A DNA stretch of 64,000 nt from [Mycobacterium] nativiensis (GTDB taxonomy: Bacteria > Actinomycetota > Actinomycetes > Mycobacteriales > Mycobacteriaceae), in the NCBI RefSeq assembly GCF_020172685.1, contig NZ_CP083986.1, positions 2,208,221-2,272,220 on the forward strand, written 5' to 3'. The notes under the pieces are model-generated. The model was not told the DNA's origin, ran no database searches, and was given only the letters and a program-made list of their open reading frames with translations. Made by a program: the position numbers and the translations under genes. Below, in pieces: positions 11,550 to 22,103 of the stretch. Each line of letters opens with the position of its first letter. Position 1 is the stretch's first letter.

Positions 11550-14500
11550 ATGCCTCCACTTAAGAGAATCTTATTTTCTACACAGCTTAATTGGAGTTTG
11601 GGTTCGTCGTCCCCGGATGCCCCACACCAGGACCGGCCGGCGCTCCCGAGGCGTCGTCGGCACCATGCGGTCGGTGCGGGGACGGTGGTGGGCGCCTTCC
11701 TGGCTTTCGGGATGAGCCCGCTGAGCGCCATGCCGTCGGCCCACGCCGAATTGACCGACGACTGGTTCCTCCCGGTACTCGAGGTGCTCGCCGGATTCAC
11801 ACCGCATGCCACGCCGGACTTCGACAGTCCTGGTGGCGCCGAGGCTCTCCCCTCGCTGTTCACCGACTTCGAGGTCGCTGTCGCGCAGGGGTTCCAGACC
11901 TATATCTATGCGCCGCTGCACGAAGGCATCCAGGACTGGATCGCCAGCGATTTCGGTCAGCAGATCAACGAGCTCATCAACGCGCCCTTCGTGGCGCTGG
12001 GGCTGGGCCCGGCCATCGCCAACGGGATCGCCGGAACGGTGGATGACCCGAACGGTGGGGCGGCCGGTTGGTTGTTCGGTGACGGCGGGGCCGGTTTCGA
12101 TGCCAGTGCGCATCCCGGTATGGACGGCGGTGACGGTGGTACCGCCGGGATGATCGGCAACGGCGGCGCCGGCGGTCTGGGCGGCGTCGACGGCGGGAAC
12201 GGCGGCGCGGGCGGTTGGCTGATGGGTGTCGGCGGCGCCGGCGGGAACGGCGGGGCCGGCCTCGATCTGGTGGCAATCGGCGGCGCGGGCGGTTCCGGTG
12301 GCGCGGGTGGTGACGGCGGTTTCCTGTTCGGCAACGGCGGCAACGGCGGGCTGGGTGGTCGCGGCGGTGCCGGTGCCGCGGGCGCCGACGGCGTGGGTGG
12401 GCTGCCCGGCGGCGACGGGGGCGATGGCAGCGCCGGCTTTGACGGTGGTGCTGGCGGTGACGGTGGTATCGGCGGTAAGGCCGGTCTGCTGATCGGTCTT
12501 GGGGGAGCCGGTGGCGCCGGTGGCATCGGTGGTTCCGGAGGGATCGGCGGTGCCGGCGCTGACGGTAGCGCGGGCGTGGCCGGGGGAACCGATGTGTCCA
12601 CGATCGGGAGTGTCGGCGGGGCAGGCGGTTTCGGGGGTCACGGCGGCGCCGGCGGCAATGGCGGCCTGGGCGGCAACGGGGGTTCCGGAGGGGCCGGCGG
12701 CCATTTCGGTGTGGTCGGTACCGCCGGTGCGGGTGGCGTCGGCGGGCTGGGCGGTGACAGCGGCGCCGGCGGCAACGGTGGTGTCGGTGGTGACGGTGGC
12801 GCTGGGACCACGGTCGGTGGCAGCGGCGGCAATGGCGGCGCCGGTGGCGATGGCGGCGATGTCGGTGCGGGTGGAGCGGGCGGGGTCAGCGGCGATGGCA
12901 CGGTCCGTGCCGCGGCCGGTGCCGCCGGACTCCTCGGCGGGTCAACCGACCAGCTCAGCGGCCACGGTGGCAGCGGCGGCAACGGCGGACAAGCGCTCGG
13001 CGACGGTGGTGCCGGCGGGGCCGGGGGAGCCGGCGGTCGTGGCGGGAACATCGGCAGCGGTGGTACTGGTGGCGCCGGCGGCGGTGGGCGAGCGGGAGCG
13101 GCTGGTGCCGCCGGCAGCACGGACGACGTCGACGGTACCCACGGTCAGGTCGGGGGCGCCGGCGGTGCTGGTGGTGCCGGCGGCACCGGGGGCGCGCTGC
13201 GTGGTGACGGCGGTGCGGGCGGCAACGGTGGTGCCGGCGCCGATGGCGGCCGCGGTGGGTCAGGAAGCTCGGGAGCAGCGGGTGTGCTGGCCGGGGCCGA
13301 CGGCGGCCGGGGCGGTGCCGGCGGGAACGGCGGCACCGGCGGCAACGGTGGTGACGGTGGAGCCGGGGGCTCGGCAGCCCACGGCACCGTGGGTGCGCAG
13401 GGCACCGGCGGGAATGCCGGCAACGGCGGTGACGCGGGAACGCCCGGTGACGGCGGCCGGGGTGCCGACGGCGATGTGACCCACCTCGACGGTGGTAACG
13501 GCGGTGCCGGTGGCAATGCCGGTGCCGCGGGCAGCGGCGGGATCGGTGGTGCCGGCGCCACCGCCGGAACCGACGGCAACGCCGGCGCGGTGGTCAGCGG
13601 AATCCACGGCAACGGCGGCGATGGTGGGCACGGTGCCACCCCGCCCGCTCTCGGCCTGTTCGGCGCCGACGGCGTCAACGGTGGTGCGGGCGGCGACGGC
13701 GGTGCCGGCGGCGACATCGGCAACGGTGGCGCGGGCGGCAACGGCGGTGACGCCACCGGCGGCGCGGCCGGATCCGACTCGATCTTCATCGGCGCCGGTG
13801 GTTCCGGAGGCAACGGCGGGAACGGTGGCACCGGTGGTGTGGGCGGCGACGGCGGTGCCGCGGGTGCGCTGCGCGGTGACGGTGGTGCGGGCGGCCACGG
13901 TGGGGCCGGGGCGGACGGCGGCCGCGGCGGGACAGGAGGGTCGGGCTGGTCTGGGTGGATGGGGACGATCGCAGGCGCCGACGGCGGCAAGGGCGGTGAC
14001 GGCGGCAACGGCGGTACCGGCGGCAATGGCGGCGACGGTGGAGCCGGGGGCGCAGCTGCCCACGGCACCGCGGGCACGCAGGGCAACGGCGGGAACGCCG
14101 GCGACGGTGGAGGCGCGGGCACGCCCGGAGACGGCGGCAGTGGCGCTGACGGTGACAGCACCCATATCGACGGCGGCAATGGCGGCGACGGCGGCAATGC
14201 CGGTGCCGTCGGCGTCGGTGGAATCGGCGGTGCCGGTGCCATTGCCGGTACCGATGGCACCACCGGTGCGGAGCTGAGCGGAACACACGGCAACGGCGGC
14301 GCCGGCGGAAACGGCGCTGACACGCCGTGGTTCGCCTACGGCGGCGGCAATGGCGCCCACGGCGGCGCCGGCGGCAACGGTGGTGCCGGCGGTGTCATCG
14401 GTAACGGTGGTGCCGGCGGTAACGGCGGCGATGCTTCGCGGGGCGGGGATGGAAACATCTCGATCACCGGTCCCGGCGGGAACGGTGGCAACGGCGGTAA

Positions 14501-15893
14501 CGGTGGTGCCGGCGGCGAGGGTGGCGCCGGGGGCGCACTGCGCGGCGACGGCGGCGTCGGCGGCATTGGCGGTGCCGGGGCAGATGGCGGCACAGGAGGA
14601 GCCGGCGGACATGGGTCCAACGCGGCCACTCCCGGCGGCGACGGAGGCAACGGCGCCACCGGTGGCGGGGGCGGTACCGGCGGCAACGGTGGTGCCGGCG
14701 GTACCGGCGGTGCAGCAACGCACGGCACCACGGGTGCGCAGGGAGCCGGCGGCAACGGTGGCAGAGGTGGCGGGGGCGGTGTCGGCGGCAATGGCGGCCA
14801 CGGCGCCGACGGCGATGGCACCAACATCAACGGTGGCAACGGCGGCAGCGGTGGTCTGCGCGGTTCGGTTGGCTTGGGCGGGACCGGCGGTGACGGTTCC
14901 ACCCGCGGCGACGACGGCAACTGGGGCCCGATCGATTTCTCGGGCCAGGGTTCGGGCGGCAACGGCGGCGACGGCTTCAGCGCAACAACCCCCGGAACCG
15001 ACGGGGGCAACGGAGGCAACGGCGGTGCCGGCGGCTTCGGCGGTAACGGTGGCAACGGCGGGCACGGAGCCGCCGGATGGGATGGAGACAGCGCGTTCCG
15101 TGATGGCATGGACGGGGGATCGGGAGGTAACGGCGGTGCGGGCGGCACATCGTCCAGCTTCGGGGGCGACGGCAAGGGCGGCAACGGCGGTGACGGCGGC
15201 GCGGGCGGAAAGGGCGTGAACGGAGCCAATTCGACGATCTTCAACGACGGGGGTGATGGCGGCAACGGTGGCGCGGGCGGCGCAGGCGGCGCGGGCAGCA
15301 CGGGCGGTCACGGTGGCAACGGTGGCGGCGGGGGTATCGCCGGCCACGGCGGCTCCGGCATGAACGGCGCCCCAGGCACCGAGACGTCTCCCGGTGGTGA
15401 CGGCACGCGCGGCGGCGACGGTGGCGACGCCGGTCGAGGTGGTCAAGGTGGCAGTGGCGGCAGCAGCAACGGCTTCGGCAGTCCGCAGGGTGCCGCCGGC
15501 GCTGACGGCCACGGTGGCGGCGCCGGCGGCAACGGCGGGACCGGCGGCCGGGGCGGCGACGGCAACGATGCAACCCTAGGGGGTGGCACCGAGGGCGGCC
15601 GTGGCGGCGACGGTGGCAACGGCGGAATCGGCCGGGAAGGCAATGGCGGCACCGGCGGCCAGGGTGGTGGCGGCGGCCACGGCGGCGATGATGCCCTTCC
15701 GCCATTCGGGTCGGGTGGCCAAGCCGGCGGGCCGGGCGGCAACGGTGGTATCGGCGGGTGGGCGTATGACGAAAATGGAATCGTCAGCCCCGGACACGCG
15801 GGTGGAATCGGCACTCCCGGCAACCCCGGTGCCGGGCCCACCGGCGGGTCAGGCGGTGTGGGCGGCGGGGGTGGCGCCGGTGGCATCCCGTGA
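11550..15893 (+). CDS. Secreted PGRS-repeat protein without PE domain (large)
   Basis: A 1447-residue protein. Residues about 34-67 look like a signal peptide: RRRRHH, then [19 protein letters not shown], then an AHA cleavage site. A unique ~100-residue region follows with [16 protein letters not shown] near residue 114, a motif also found in the two PGRS proteins further right. The remaining ~1270 residues are GGxGG/GNGG repeats typical of PGRS, organised in part into ~223-residue higher-order repeats. There is no N-terminal PE domain or Pro-Glu motif, so this is not a PE_PGRS protein; export by Sec or an unknown route is inferred. It sits between trmI and DUF503, where Rv2118c and Rv2117 are adjacent in M. 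tuberculosis. The long n-region before the signal peptide is odd, and another ATG in a different frame at 11619 hints at a start or frame problem. Confidence 0.8.
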   Translation: MPPLKRILFSTQLNWSLGSSSPDAPHQDRPALPRRRRHHAVGAGTVVGAFLAFGMSPLSAMPSAHAELTDDWFLPVLEVLAGFTPHATPDFDSPGGAEALPSLFTDFEVAVAQGFQTYIYAPLHEGIQDWIASDFGQQINELINAPFVALGLGPAIANGIAGTVDDPNGGAAGWLFGDGGAGFDASAHPGMDGGDGGTAGMIGNGGAGGLGGVDGGNGGAGGWLMGVGGAGGNGGAGLDLVAIGGAGGSGGAGGDGGFLFGNGGNGGLGGRGGAGAAGADGVGGLPGGDGGDGSAGFDGGAGGDGGIGGKAGLLIGLGGAGGAGGIGGSGGIGGAGADGSAGVAGGTDVSTIGSVGGAGGFGGHGGAGGNGGLGGNGGSGGAGGHFGVVGTAGAGGVGGLGGDSGAGGNGGVGGDGGAGTTVGGSGGNGGAGGDGGDVGAGGAGGVSGDGTVRAAAGAAGLLGGSTDQLSGHGGSGGNGGQALGDGGAGGAGGAGGRGGNIGSGGTGGAGGGGRAGAAGAAGSTDDVDGTHGQVGGAGGAGGAGGTGGALRGDGGAGGNGGAGADGGRGGSGSSGAAGVLAGADGGRGGAGGNGGTGGNGGDGGAGGSAAHGTVGAQGTGGNAGNGGDAGTPGDGGRGADGDVTHLDGGNGGAGGNAGAAGSGGIGGAGATAGTDGNAGAVVSGIHGNGGDGGHGATPPALGLFGADGVNGGAGGDGGAGGDIGNGGAGGNGGDATGGAAGSDSIFIGAGGSGGNGGNGGTGGVGGDGGAAGALRGDGGAGGHGGAGADGGRGGTGGSGWSGWMGTIAGADGGKGGDGGNGGTGGNGGDGGAGGAAAHGTAGTQGNGGNAGDGGGAGTPGDGGSGADGDSTHIDGGNGGDGGNAGAVGVGGIGGAGAIAGTDGTTGAELSGTHGNGGAGGNGADTPWFAYGGGNGAHGGAGGNGGAGGVIGNGGAGGNGGDASRGGDGNISITGPGGNGGNGGNGGAGGEGGAGGALRGDGGVGGIGGAGADGGTGGAGGHGSNAATPGGDGGNGATGGGGGTGGNGGAGGTGGAATHGTTGAQGAGGNGGRGGGGGVGGNGGHGADGDGTNINGGNGGSGGLRGSVGLGGTGGDGSTRGDDGNWGPIDFSGQGSGGNGGDGFSATTPGTDGGNGGNGGAGGFGGNGGNGGHGAAGWDGDSAFRDGMDGGSGGNGGAGGTSSSFGGDGKGGNGGDGGAGGKGVNGANSTIFNDGGDGGNGGAGGAGGAGSTGGHGGNGGGGGIAGHGGSGMNGAPGTETSPGGDGTRGGDGGDAGRGGQGGSGGSSNGFGSPQGAAGADGHGGGAGGNGGTGGRGGDGNDATLGGGTEGGRGGDGGNGGIGREGNGGTGGQGGGGGHGGDDALPPFGSGGQAGGPGGNGGIGGWAYDENGIVSPGHAGGIGTPGNPGAGPTGGSGGVGGGGGAGGIP
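13194..15180 (+). repeat. Higher-order PGRS repeat, about 670 bp, three copies
   Basis: The anchor ALRGDGG recurs at 13194, 13866 and 14535, giving unit lengths of 672 and 669 bases (224 and 223 residues). Each unit continues with GGAGADGG, a non-repeat island, AAHGT.GAQG or a close variant, GADGD, and HGNGG-like segments in the same order. Copies one and two match along their whole length; copy three diverges in its second half and fades near 15180. Unequal crossing-over or duplication inside the gene is implied. Confidence 0.7.
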
Positions 15894-15914
15894 TCGACAG
15901 CACCCGGCGGGGCT

Positions 15915-16208
15915 TCAGTCGTCGCTGCGGCTCAGCCCGCGGCGCACCGACAGCAACTCGACCTCCGGACGCGCGGCCACCAGCCGCTCGGCGGCGTCCA
16001 GCACGTCGACCAGATGCCCGCGGTCCCCGGAGACGGCGGCCACTCCGACACCGCTGCGCCGGTGCAGGTCGGCTGAATTCGTCTCTGCGGCAGACACATT
16101 GAACTTGCGCCGCAGCTCGGCGACGATCGGGCGCACCACCGAGCGCTTCTGCTTGAGTGAGTGCACGTCACCGAGCAGAAGGTCGAACTCCAGCCACCCG
16201 ATCCACAT
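15915..16208 (-). CDS. DUF503 family protein
   Basis: A 97-residue protein of the Rv2117/DUF503 type: MWIGWLEFDLLL, then HSLKQKRSVVRPIVAELRRKFNVSAAE, which is the family signature. The fold is a small ferredoxin-like alpha/beta domain. It starts 2 bases after the lppK stop and is the last gene of the minus-strand group MTB12-like, lppK, DUF503. It is convergent with the PGRS gene, 21 bases apart. Biochemical role unknown. Confidence 0.85.
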   Translation of the reverse strand: MWIGWLEFDLLLGDVHSLKQKRSVVRPIVAELRRKFNVSAAETNSADLHRRSGVGVAAVSGDRGHLVDVLDAAERLVAARPEVELLSVRRGLSRSDD

Positions 16209-16210
16209 CG

Positions 16211-16741
16211 CTACGGGGCGGGCGTTGCGGGCGTGCTGCTGCCGGCATGGGCCTTGCCGAACGCCAACAGGGTCTTGGCGGTCTCCCGCGACAGCTGCCA
16301 GCCCCCGTCGCGAGGCTTGAACTCCATCGGCAAAGCGAACGCGCCGGTGTCGGGGATGGCCGTGTTGACGGTGACGTCGGCGGACACATAACCCGGGTGG
16401 CGGTCCGACCAGGTGAGGCCGGCGGCCTCGAGGTTCAGCGGCAGATAGCCGCCGTCCTTGAGTGCGGTGGCGAACTTGGCGATGGTGTCGGCGTCGGTGG
16501 GTTTGGCACCCTCGATCAGGTTCAGCTTCTCGGCGCCGGGCACCTCGGGGTCCGACAACCGGTACAGCACATCGGTCAGCGCCTCCGGTGTCGGCATCGC
16601 GGACGCCGGGGCCTCCGGCGTCGCCGTCGAAGTGACCGGTGCAGCCGCCACCGGCTCGGCCGGTTCATGGCCGGCGTCACATCCCGACAACGCCAAGACC
16701 GCCGCGAGGGCGGCGGTCAGGACGATGCGTTGCCGGTACAT
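16211..16741 (-). CDS. lppK: MTB12-domain lipoprotein LppK
   Basis: A 176-residue lipoprotein. The N-terminus is a signal peptide with lipobox LSGC (Cys near residue 21), then a Pro/Ala/Thr-rich linker to about residue 50, then an MTB12-like globular domain. That domain (PEALTDVLYRLSDPEVPGAEKLNLIEGA ... ADVTV ... GGWQLSRETAKTLL, about residues 52-165) is recognisably paralogous to the next gene upstream. It corresponds to Rv2116 by position and type. Predicted to be anchored outside the plasma membrane; function unknown. Confidence 0.85.
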   Translation of the reverse strand: MYRQRIVLTAALAAVLALSGCDAGHEPAEPVAAAPVTSTATPEAPASAMPTPEALTDVLYRLSDPEVPGAEKLNLIEGAKPTDADTIAKFATALKDGGYLPLNLEAAGLTWSDRHPGYVSADVTVNTAIPDTGAFALPMEFKPRDGGWQLSRETAKTLLAFGKAHAGSSTPATPAP

Positions 16742-16751
16742 CCAGCGTGGA

Positions 16752-17249
16752 TCAGTTCGAGGTCATCTGCGACAGCGTCATGAGCGAGCTCTTGGAAAGC
16801 TTCCAGCCGCCCTGGTCGACGAACATCAGGTTCACCGACCGCGGCGCCATCTGCGGGCCGGACGCGGTGACATCCGCGCTGGCCGCGCCGGGGCCGGCGG
16901 GGGCGACGTTGGCCACACTGATCGCCAGCGGGAACTTGCCGTTCTGGACGCCCTTGGCCATCTTGCGGTCCATCAGGGCCGCCTCGACCGGGCCCAGGCC
17001 GCCCTCGATGAGGTATGCCTTGCCGGCGGAGGGGATCCCCGGGTTGGCCAGGGTGTTCAGGACGTCGGTCAACTGCTCCGGCGCCGGGACGTCGGCAAGA
17101 GCCGGGTCCAGCGGCAACGGCGCGAAAACGACCGTTGCCGGCGACGCGGTGGCGACCGGGGCGACGGTTGCCAGGTAGCTCACAGCTGATGCCGCCGCAC
17201 CGATGGCCGCGATTGCCGCTACACGTGTGGCTAGGGATTTCACTCTCAC
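16752..17249 (-). CDS. MTB12/CFP-2-type secreted antigen
   Basis: A 165-residue secreted protein of the low-molecular-weight antigen MTB12 family. The GTG at 17249 is chosen because GAAAGGA lies 7-8 bases upstream and a normal Sec signal peptide ([20 protein letters not shown]..., cleavage near ATA-SP, about residue 35) follows. An upstream ATG at 17369 would add 40 implausible residues. The mature domain ([21 protein letters not shown] ... [13 protein letters not shown] ending) aligns with LppK next door, so the two are tandem paralogues, one lipid-anchored and one free. In M. tuberculosis lppK lies next to mpa without this copy. It is divergent from mpa. Confidence 0.8.
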   Translation of the reverse strand: MRVKSLATRVAAIAAIGAAASAVSYLATVAPVATASPATVVFAPLPLDPALADVPAPEQLTDVLNTLANPGIPSAGKAYLIEGGLGPVEAALMDRKMAKGVQNGKFPLAISVANVAPAGPGAASADVTASGPQMAPRSVNLMFVDQGGWKLSKSSLMTLSQMTSN

Positions 17250-17343
17250 TGAGGTCCTTTCGATCACCCGACTCGGAAACCAGGCTAACAGCGTATTCCG
17301 GTGTGTCGGATTGCCACTGCGCACGCGAATGCACAATGGCCGG

Positions 17344-17349
17344 TAGCGT
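17344..17349 (+). promoter_or_regulatory. Candidate mpa -10 element
   Basis: TAGCGT fits TANNNT and would start transcription about 40 bases before the mpa ATG at 17396, which has its own SD GGAAAGGAG. No -35 is obvious. Confidence 0.35.
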
Positions 17350-17395
17350 TGAGGTATCCGTCGCTTCAACTTCCAGTTCGGGAAAGGAGCGCGAC

Positions 17396-19225
17396 ATGGC
17401 CAGTGTGGGAGAGTCGGGGCGTTCTGAGGCCTTCGATGCGTCCGGTGCGCCCGGAGACGACTTCGCCGAGCTCGAAGAGTTGCGTCGCGAGGCCGCGGTG
17501 CTTCGTGAGCAGTTGGACAGCAAACCGGGTTCGCAGGACACCGCCCGCGTCGGCCGTGACGTGCGGCAGCTCGAGTCGCAGATCGATTCGCTGACCACCC
17601 GCAACGCCAAGTTGATGGACACCCTCAAAGAGGCGCGCCAGCAGTTGCTGGCCCTGCGTGAGGAAGTCGACCGGCTCGGCCAGCCGCCGAGCGGCTACGG
17701 CGTGCTGCTGGCCACCCACGACGACGACACCGTCGACGTGTTCACCTCCGGGCGCCGGATGCGGGTCAACATCTCGCCGAACATCGAGATCGAGACCCTC
17801 AAGAAGGGCCAGACGGTGCGGCTCAACGAGGCCCTGACCGTGGTCGAGTCCACCACCTTCGAAGCGGTCGGGGAGATCTCCACCCTGCGTGAGGTGCTGG
17901 CCGACGGCCACCGCGCGCTGGTGGTGGGCCACGCCGACGAGGAGCGCATCGTCTGGCTGGCCGAGCCGCTGGTCGCGGCGGATCTGCCCGAGAGCCATCC
18001 GGATGCCCAGTCCGATGACCGGCGTCCCCGCAAGCTCCGTCCCGGCGATTCGCTGCTGGTGGACACCAAGGCCGGCTACGCCTTCGAGCGCATCCCCAAG
18101 GCCGAGGTCGAGGACCTGGTCCTCGAAGAGGTGCCTGACGTCAGCTACGGCGACATCGGCGGCCTGACCCGCCAGATCGAGCAGATCCGCGACGCGGTGG
18201 AATTGCCGTTCCTGCACAAGGAGCTGTATCGGGAGTACGCCCTGCGGCCGCCCAAAGGTGTGCTGCTCTACGGCCCGCCCGGTTGCGGTAAGACGCTGAT
18301 CGCCAAGGCGGTGGCCAATTCGCTGGCCAAGAAGATGGCCGAGGTCCGCGGCGACGACGCCCACGAGGCCAAGTCGTACTTCCTCAACATCAAGGGCCCC
18401 GAGCTGCTGAACAAGTTCGTCGGCGAGACCGAACGGCACATCCGGCTGATCTTCCAGCGCGCCCGCGAGAAGGCGTCCGAGGGCACCCCGGTGATCGTGT
18501 TCTTCGACGAGATGGACTCGATCTTCCGCACCCGCGGCACCGGTGTCTCCTCGGACGTGGAGACCACCGTCGTGCCCCAGCTGCTCAGTGAGATCGACGG
18601 CGTGGAGGGGCTGGAGAACGTCATCGTGATCGGCGCCTCCAACCGTGAGGACATGATCGACCCGGCGATCCTGCGGCCCGGTCGCCTCGACGTCAAGATC
18701 AAGATCGAGCGCCCGGATGCCGAAGCCGCGCAAGACATTTTCTCGAAGTACTTGGTCGAGACGCTGCCGGTGCACGCCGACGACCTCGCCGAGTTCGGCG
18801 GAGACCGTGCGTTGTGCATCAAGACGATGATCGAGAAGGTCGTCGACCGGATGTACGCCGAGATCGACGACAACCGGTTCCTGGAGGTCACCTACGCCAA
18901 CGGTGACAAAGAAGTCATGTACTTCAAGGACTTCAACTCCGGGGCGATGATCCAGAACGTCGTCGACCGGGCGAAGAAGAACGCCATCAAGTCGGTGCTG
19001 GAGACCGGTCAGCCGGGTCTGCGCATCCAGCATCTGCTGGACTCGATCGTCGACGAGTTCGCCGAGAACGAGGACCTGCCCAACACCACCAACCCCGATG
19101 ACTGGGCACGGATCTCGGGCAAGAAGGGCGAGCGGATCGTCTACATCCGCACCCTGGTCACCGGGAAGAGCTCGAGTGCCAGCCGCGCCATCGACACCGA
19201 ATCCAACCTGGGCCAGTACCTGTAG
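17396..19225 (+). CDS. mpa: Proteasome-activating AAA ATPase Mpa (ARC)
   Basis: A 609-residue hexameric unfoldase, the same length as M. tuberculosis Mpa. It recognises Pup through its N-terminal coiled coil (about residues 30-95, [19 protein letters not shown]...) and threads pupylated substrates into the 20S core. Two OB-type domains follow (about 98-240), then the AAA domain with Walker A GPPGCGKT and Walker [10 protein letters not shown], and sensor [17 protein letters not shown]. It ends in GQYL, the C-terminal motif that docks into the PrcA ring. The start is the ATG at 17396, with SD GGAAAGGAG five bases upstream; the reading frame open to 17015 is not coding there. It is first in the mpa, dop, pup, prcB, prcA cluster. 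Confidence 0.97.
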   Translation: MASVGESGRSEAFDASGAPGDDFAELEELRREAAVLREQLDSKPGSQDTARVGRDVRQLESQIDSLTTRNAKLMDTLKEARQQLLALREEVDRLGQPPSGYGVLLATHDDDTVDVFTSGRRMRVNISPNIEIETLKKGQTVRLNEALTVVESTTFEAVGEISTLREVLADGHRALVVGHADEERIVWLAEPLVAADLPESHPDAQSDDRRPRKLRPGDSLLVDTKAGYAFERIPKAEVEDLVLEEVPDVSYGDIGGLTRQIEQIRDAVELPFLHKELYREYALRPPKGVLLYGPPGCGKTLIAKAVANSLAKKMAEVRGDDAHEAKSYFLNIKGPELLNKFVGETERHIRLIFQRAREKASEGTPVIVFFDEMDSIFRTRGTGVSSDVETTVVPQLLSEIDGVEGLENVIVIGASNREDMIDPAILRPGRLDVKIKIERPDAEAAQDIFSKYLVETLPVHADDLAEFGGDRALCIKTMIEKVVDRMYAEIDDNRFLEVTYANGDKEVMYFKDFNSGAMIQNVVDRAKKNAIKSVLETGQPGLRIQHLLDSIVDEFAENEDLPNTTNPDDWARISGKKGERIVYIRTLVTGKSSSASRAIDTESNLGQYL

Positions 19226-19375
19226 TCACCGGGCCCACCGGAGTTCCTCGGTCGCGACTTTGGTCGCGCCGATAGCCGCGTAGCTGCCGGTGAGGGCGAC
19301 CATGCTGAAGGCCGCGCCCGGCTGATACCGCGGGCGTGCGCAGTTGTACGCCGACACGCCGTGAATCCCGAACAT
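19226..19375 (-). pseudogene. Possible remnant or small ORF between mpa and dop
   Basis: An open frame of 49 codons from an ATG at 19375 to a stop directly after the mpa stop. The peptide (MFGIHGVSAYNCARPRYQP... ending ATEELRWAR) has a protein-like composition, and the same frame stays open upstream into the dop start region without a good start codon. In M. tuberculosis two opposite-strand genes, Rv2113 and Rv2114, lie between dop and mpa, with Rv2114 ending beside mpa. This piece has that orientation and position, so it may be the 3' remnant of an Rv2114-like gene. Homology was not verified; it could be chance. Confidence 0.3.
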
Positions 19376-19420
19376 CTGCGCAGGCTCGCGCCACCCGGGT
19401 TGGCCGCTGACGCCCTCGCC

Positions 19421-19426
19421 TAGGCT
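19421..19426 (+). promoter_or_regulatory. -10 element for leaderless dop transcript
   Basis: TAGGCT ends six bases before the dop ATG at 19433, and no SD is present. TTGGCC at 19400-19405 is a weak -35 candidate with a short 15-base spacer. Confidence 0.45.
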
Positions 19427-19432
19427 GAGGCA

Positions 19433-20941
19433 ATGCAGCGGATCATCGGTACCGAAGTCGAATACGGCATCGCATCGCCGTCAGATCCCACCGCCAACCC
19501 GATCCTCACCTCCACCCAGGCGGTGCTGGCCTACGCCGCGGCCGCCGGAATCCCGCGGGCCAAGCGCACCCGCTGGGACTACGAGGTGGAATCCCCGTTG
19601 CGGGACGCCCGCGGCTTCGACCTGAGCCGCTCGTCCGGCCCGCCGCCGATCATCGATGCTGACGAGGTCGGCGCGGCCAACATGATCCTCACCAACGGGG
19701 CACGGCTCTACGTCGATCACGCCCACCCCGAATACTCCGCGCCCGAGGTCACCGACCCGCTGGACGCGGTCATCTGGGACAAGGCCGGTGAGCGCGTGAT
19801 GGAGGCCGCCGCCCGCTATGTGGCCAGCGTGCCGGGCGCGGCCAAGCTGCAGCTGTACAAGAACAACATCGACAACAAGGGCGCCTCCTACGGCACCCAC
19901 GAGAACTACCTGATGAGCCGGCAGACGCCGTTCTCGGCGATCATCGCCGGCCTCACCCCGTTCCTGGTGTCGCGCCAGGTGGTCACCGGCTCCGGCCGCG
20001 TCGGGTTGGGCCCGGCCGGTGACGAACCGGGCTTCCAGCTGTCCCAGCGCGCCGACTACATCGAGGTCGAAGTCGGCCTGGAAACCACGCTCAAACGCGG
20101 CATCATCAACACCCGCGACGAACCGCACGCCGACGCCGACAAGTACCGCCGGCTGCACGTCATCATCGGCGACGCCAACCTCGCCGAGACGTCGACGTAT
20201 CTGAAGGTGGGCACCACCGCGCTGGTCCTGGACCTCATCGAGGAGGGCCACGAGCACGGGCTCGACCTGAGTGACCTGGTGTTGGCCCGACCGGTGCGCG
20301 CGGTGCACGTCATCAGCCGGGACCCGACCCTGCGGGCCACCGTCGCACTGGCCGACGGTCGTGAGATGACCGCTCTTGCGCTGCAACGGATCTACCTGGA
20401 CCGGGCGGCCAAACTGGTGGACGCCCGCGACCCGGATCCGCGCGCCACCGACATCATCGAGACCTGGGCCCGGGTCCTCGATCAGCTGGAGCGCGACCCG
20501 ATGGAGTGCGCCGACCTGCTGGACTGGCCCGCCAAGCTGCGCCTGCTGGAAGGCTTCCGGCAGCGCGAGAACCTGACCTGGTCGGCGCCCCGGCTGCACC
20601 TGATCGACCTGCAGTACTCCGACGTCCGCCTCGACAAGGGCCTGTACAACCGGCTGGTCGCCCGCGGCTCCATGCAGCGGCTGATCACCGAGCAGCAGGT
20701 GCTCGACGCGGTGAACAATCCGCCGACCGACACCCGCGCCTATTTCCGCGGCGAGTGCCTGCGCCGGTTCGGGGCCGACATCGCCGCCGCGAGCTGGGAC
20801 TCGGTGATCTTCGACCTGGGTGGGGACTCGCTGGTGCGAATCCCCACCCTGGAGCCGCTGCGCGGCAGTAAGGCGCACGTCGGAGCTTTGCTGGACTCGG
20901 TGGACAGTGCCGCCGAACTGGTGCAACAACTCACCACCTAG
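19433..20941 (+). CDS. dop: Deamidase/depupylase of Pup, Dop
   Basis: A 502-residue carboxylate-amine ligase-fold enzyme that converts the C-terminal Gln of Pup to Glu and removes Pup from substrates. The N-terminal motif GTEVEYG holds the metal- and nucleotide-binding glutamates (Glu8, Glu10). Asp95 in [11 protein letters not shown] is the catalytic aspartate of the family. The Dop-specific loop lies around residues 48-62 ([14 protein letters not shown]), absent from the ligase PafA. The C-terminal domain contains the [15 protein letters not shown] segment. Size equals the M. tuberculosis enzyme. It is followed after 83 bases by pup. Confidence 0.97.
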   Translation: MQRIIGTEVEYGIASPSDPTANPILTSTQAVLAYAAAAGIPRAKRTRWDYEVESPLRDARGFDLSRSSGPPPIIDADEVGAANMILTNGARLYVDHAHPEYSAPEVTDPLDAVIWDKAGERVMEAAARYVASVPGAAKLQLYKNNIDNKGASYGTHENYLMSRQTPFSAIIAGLTPFLVSRQVVTGSGRVGLGPAGDEPGFQLSQRADYIEVEVGLETTLKRGIINTRDEPHADADKYRRLHVIIGDANLAETSTYLKVGTTALVLDLIEEGHEHGLDLSDLVLARPVRAVHVISRDPTLRATVALADGREMTALALQRIYLDRAAKLVDARDPDPRATDIIETWARVLDQLERDPMECADLLDWPAKLRLLEGFRQRENLTWSAPRLHLIDLQYSDVRLDKGLYNRLVARGSMQRLITEQQVLDAVNNPPTDTRAYFRGECLRRFGADIAAASWDSVIFDLGGDSLVRIPTLEPLRGSKAHVGALLDSVDSAAELVQQLTT

Positions 20942-20968
20942 ACCCCGAGCAACATCGTCGCCGACCGG

Positions 20969-20974
20969 TAGGGT
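20969..20974 (+). promoter_or_regulatory. Candidate pup-prcBA -10 element
   Basis: TAGGGT in the 83-base dop-pup gap would start transcription about 45 bases before pup, so pup-prcB-prcA (and the GntR gene behind them) could be transcribed independently of dop. pup itself has SD AGGAGG five bases before its ATG. Confidence 0.4.
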
Positions 20975-21024
20975 GGAGAAACCGGCCGCGGTCATGCGCG
21001 GCCGATGAGATTCAGGAGGCAGCA

Positions 21025-21219
21025 ATGGCTCAGGAGCAGACCAAGCGCGGCGGGGGCGGCGGAGACGACGACGATCTCACCGGCAGCACTGCGGCGGGCC
21101 AGGAACGCCGAGAGAAGCTCACCGAGGACACCGATGATCTGCTCGACGAGATCGACGACGTGCTGGAAGAGAACGCCGAGGACTTCGTGCGCGCATACGT
21201 CCAAAAGGGCGGCCAGTGA
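21025..21219 (+). CDS. pup: Prokaryotic ubiquitin-like protein Pup
   Basis: A 64-residue intrinsically disordered tag protein. It ends in QKGGQ: the terminal Gln64 must be deamidated by Dop before PafA links it to substrate lysines. The central acidic region (about residues 21-50, [25 protein letters not shown]) is the segment that folds into a helix on the Mpa coiled coil. The Gly-rich and charged N-terminus starts unfolding. The stop overlaps the prcB GTG (GTGA), giving tight coupling with the proteasome core genes. Confidence 0.98.
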   Translation: MAQEQTKRGGGGGDDDDLTGSTAAGQERREKLTEDTDDLLDEIDDVLEENAEDFVRAYVQKGGQ

Positions 21220-22103
21220 CCTGGTTGTCGCATGATCGTCTGCCCCTCAACTCAGCAACCCCAGGAATCGCCCTCACCGGCGTAGGTCTGTCGTCGTTTT
21301 CGGAGTTCCTGCGGTTGCAGGCACCGGAACTGTTGCCGACCGGCGCGGGTGCCGCGTACACCGGTGGGGTGGGTGAGCAACTGCCGCACGGCACCACCAT
21401 CGTCGCGTTGAAGTACCCCGGCGGGGTCCTCATCGCCGGTGACCGCCGTTCGACGCAGGGCAACATGATCGCGGGCCGCGACGTGCAGAAGGTGTACGTC
21501 ACCGACGAGTACACCGCGACCGGCATCGCCGGCACCGCGGCGATCGCCGTCGAGTTCGCCCGGCTCTACGCGGTGGAGCTGGAGCACTACGAGAAGCTCG
21601 AGGGCGTCCCGCTGACGTTCGCCGGCAAGGTCAACCGGCTGTCGACCATGGTGCGCGGCAACCTCGGGGCCGCGATGCAGGGCCTGGTGGCGTTGCCACT
21701 GTTGGCCGGTTACGACATCGACGCCGACGACCCGCAGACCGCGGGGCGCATCGTGTCGTTCGACGCCGCCGGCGGCTGGAACGTCGAGAGCGAGGGCTAC
21801 CAGGCGGTGGGCTCGGGCTCGCTGTTCGCCAAGTCGTCGATCAAGAAGCTCTACAACCAGATCAACGACGCCGACACCGCGCTGCGGGTCGCCATCGAGG
21901 CGCTCTATGACGCCGCCGATGACGACTCCGCCACCGGCGGCCCGGATCTGGTGCGGGGCATCTACCCGACCGCGGTCACCATCGACGCCGACGGCGCCGT
22001 GGACATCGCCGAGGAGCGGATCGCCGAACTCGCGCGGGTCGTGGTCGAGAGCCGTACTCGTGGTGGGGATTCGGGGCCGGAGACCAAGCGGGGTAAGAAA
22101 TGA
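21216..22103 (+). CDS. prcB: 20S proteasome beta subunit PrcB
   Basis: A 295-residue catalytic subunit with an autocleaved propeptide. Cleavage before Thr60 ([13 protein letters not shown]) exposes the N-terminal threonine nucleophile; [11 protein letters not shown] follows, with conserved Asp and Arg, and Lys in the GKVNRL region. Propeptide of 59 residues is normal for mycobacteria. The GTG start overlaps the pup stop, and the stop overlaps the prcA ATG (ATGA). Confidence 0.97.
   Translation: MTWLSHDRLPLNSATPGIALTGVGLSSFSEFLRLQAPELLPTGAGAAYTGGVGEQLPHGTTIVALKYPGGVLIAGDRRSTQGNMIAGRDVQKVYVTDEYTATGIAGTAAIAVEFARLYAVELEHYEKLEGVPLTFAGKVNRLSTMVRGNLGAAMQGLVALPLLAGYDIDADDPQTAGRIVSFDAAGGWNVESEGYQAVGSGSLFAKSSIKKLYNQINDADTALRVAIEALYDAADDDSATGGPDLVRGIYPTAVTIDADGAVDIAEERIAELARVVVESRTRGGDSGPETKRGKK

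Noticed and set aside
11550..11900. PE domain at the N-terminus of the PGRS proteins
   Set aside because: No Pro-Glu motif near residue 8 or helical ~100-residue PE domain; a basic signal peptide is present instead.
13145..15512. Long antisense frames opposite the large PGRS gene, including a 750-codon one, and similar frames opposite both smaller PGRS genes
   Set aside because: Pro-Pro-x or Ala-Thr-Val runs are simply the complement and shifted readings of GGC/GGT repeats; the sense frames have signal peptides and start signals.
11550..15893. Regular short repeats as a possible CRISPR array
   Set aside because: The repeats are in-frame Gly codons without constant direct repeats and unique spacers, and no cas genes are near; the Cas4-like protein at 9758 is a stand-alone RecB-family nuclease.
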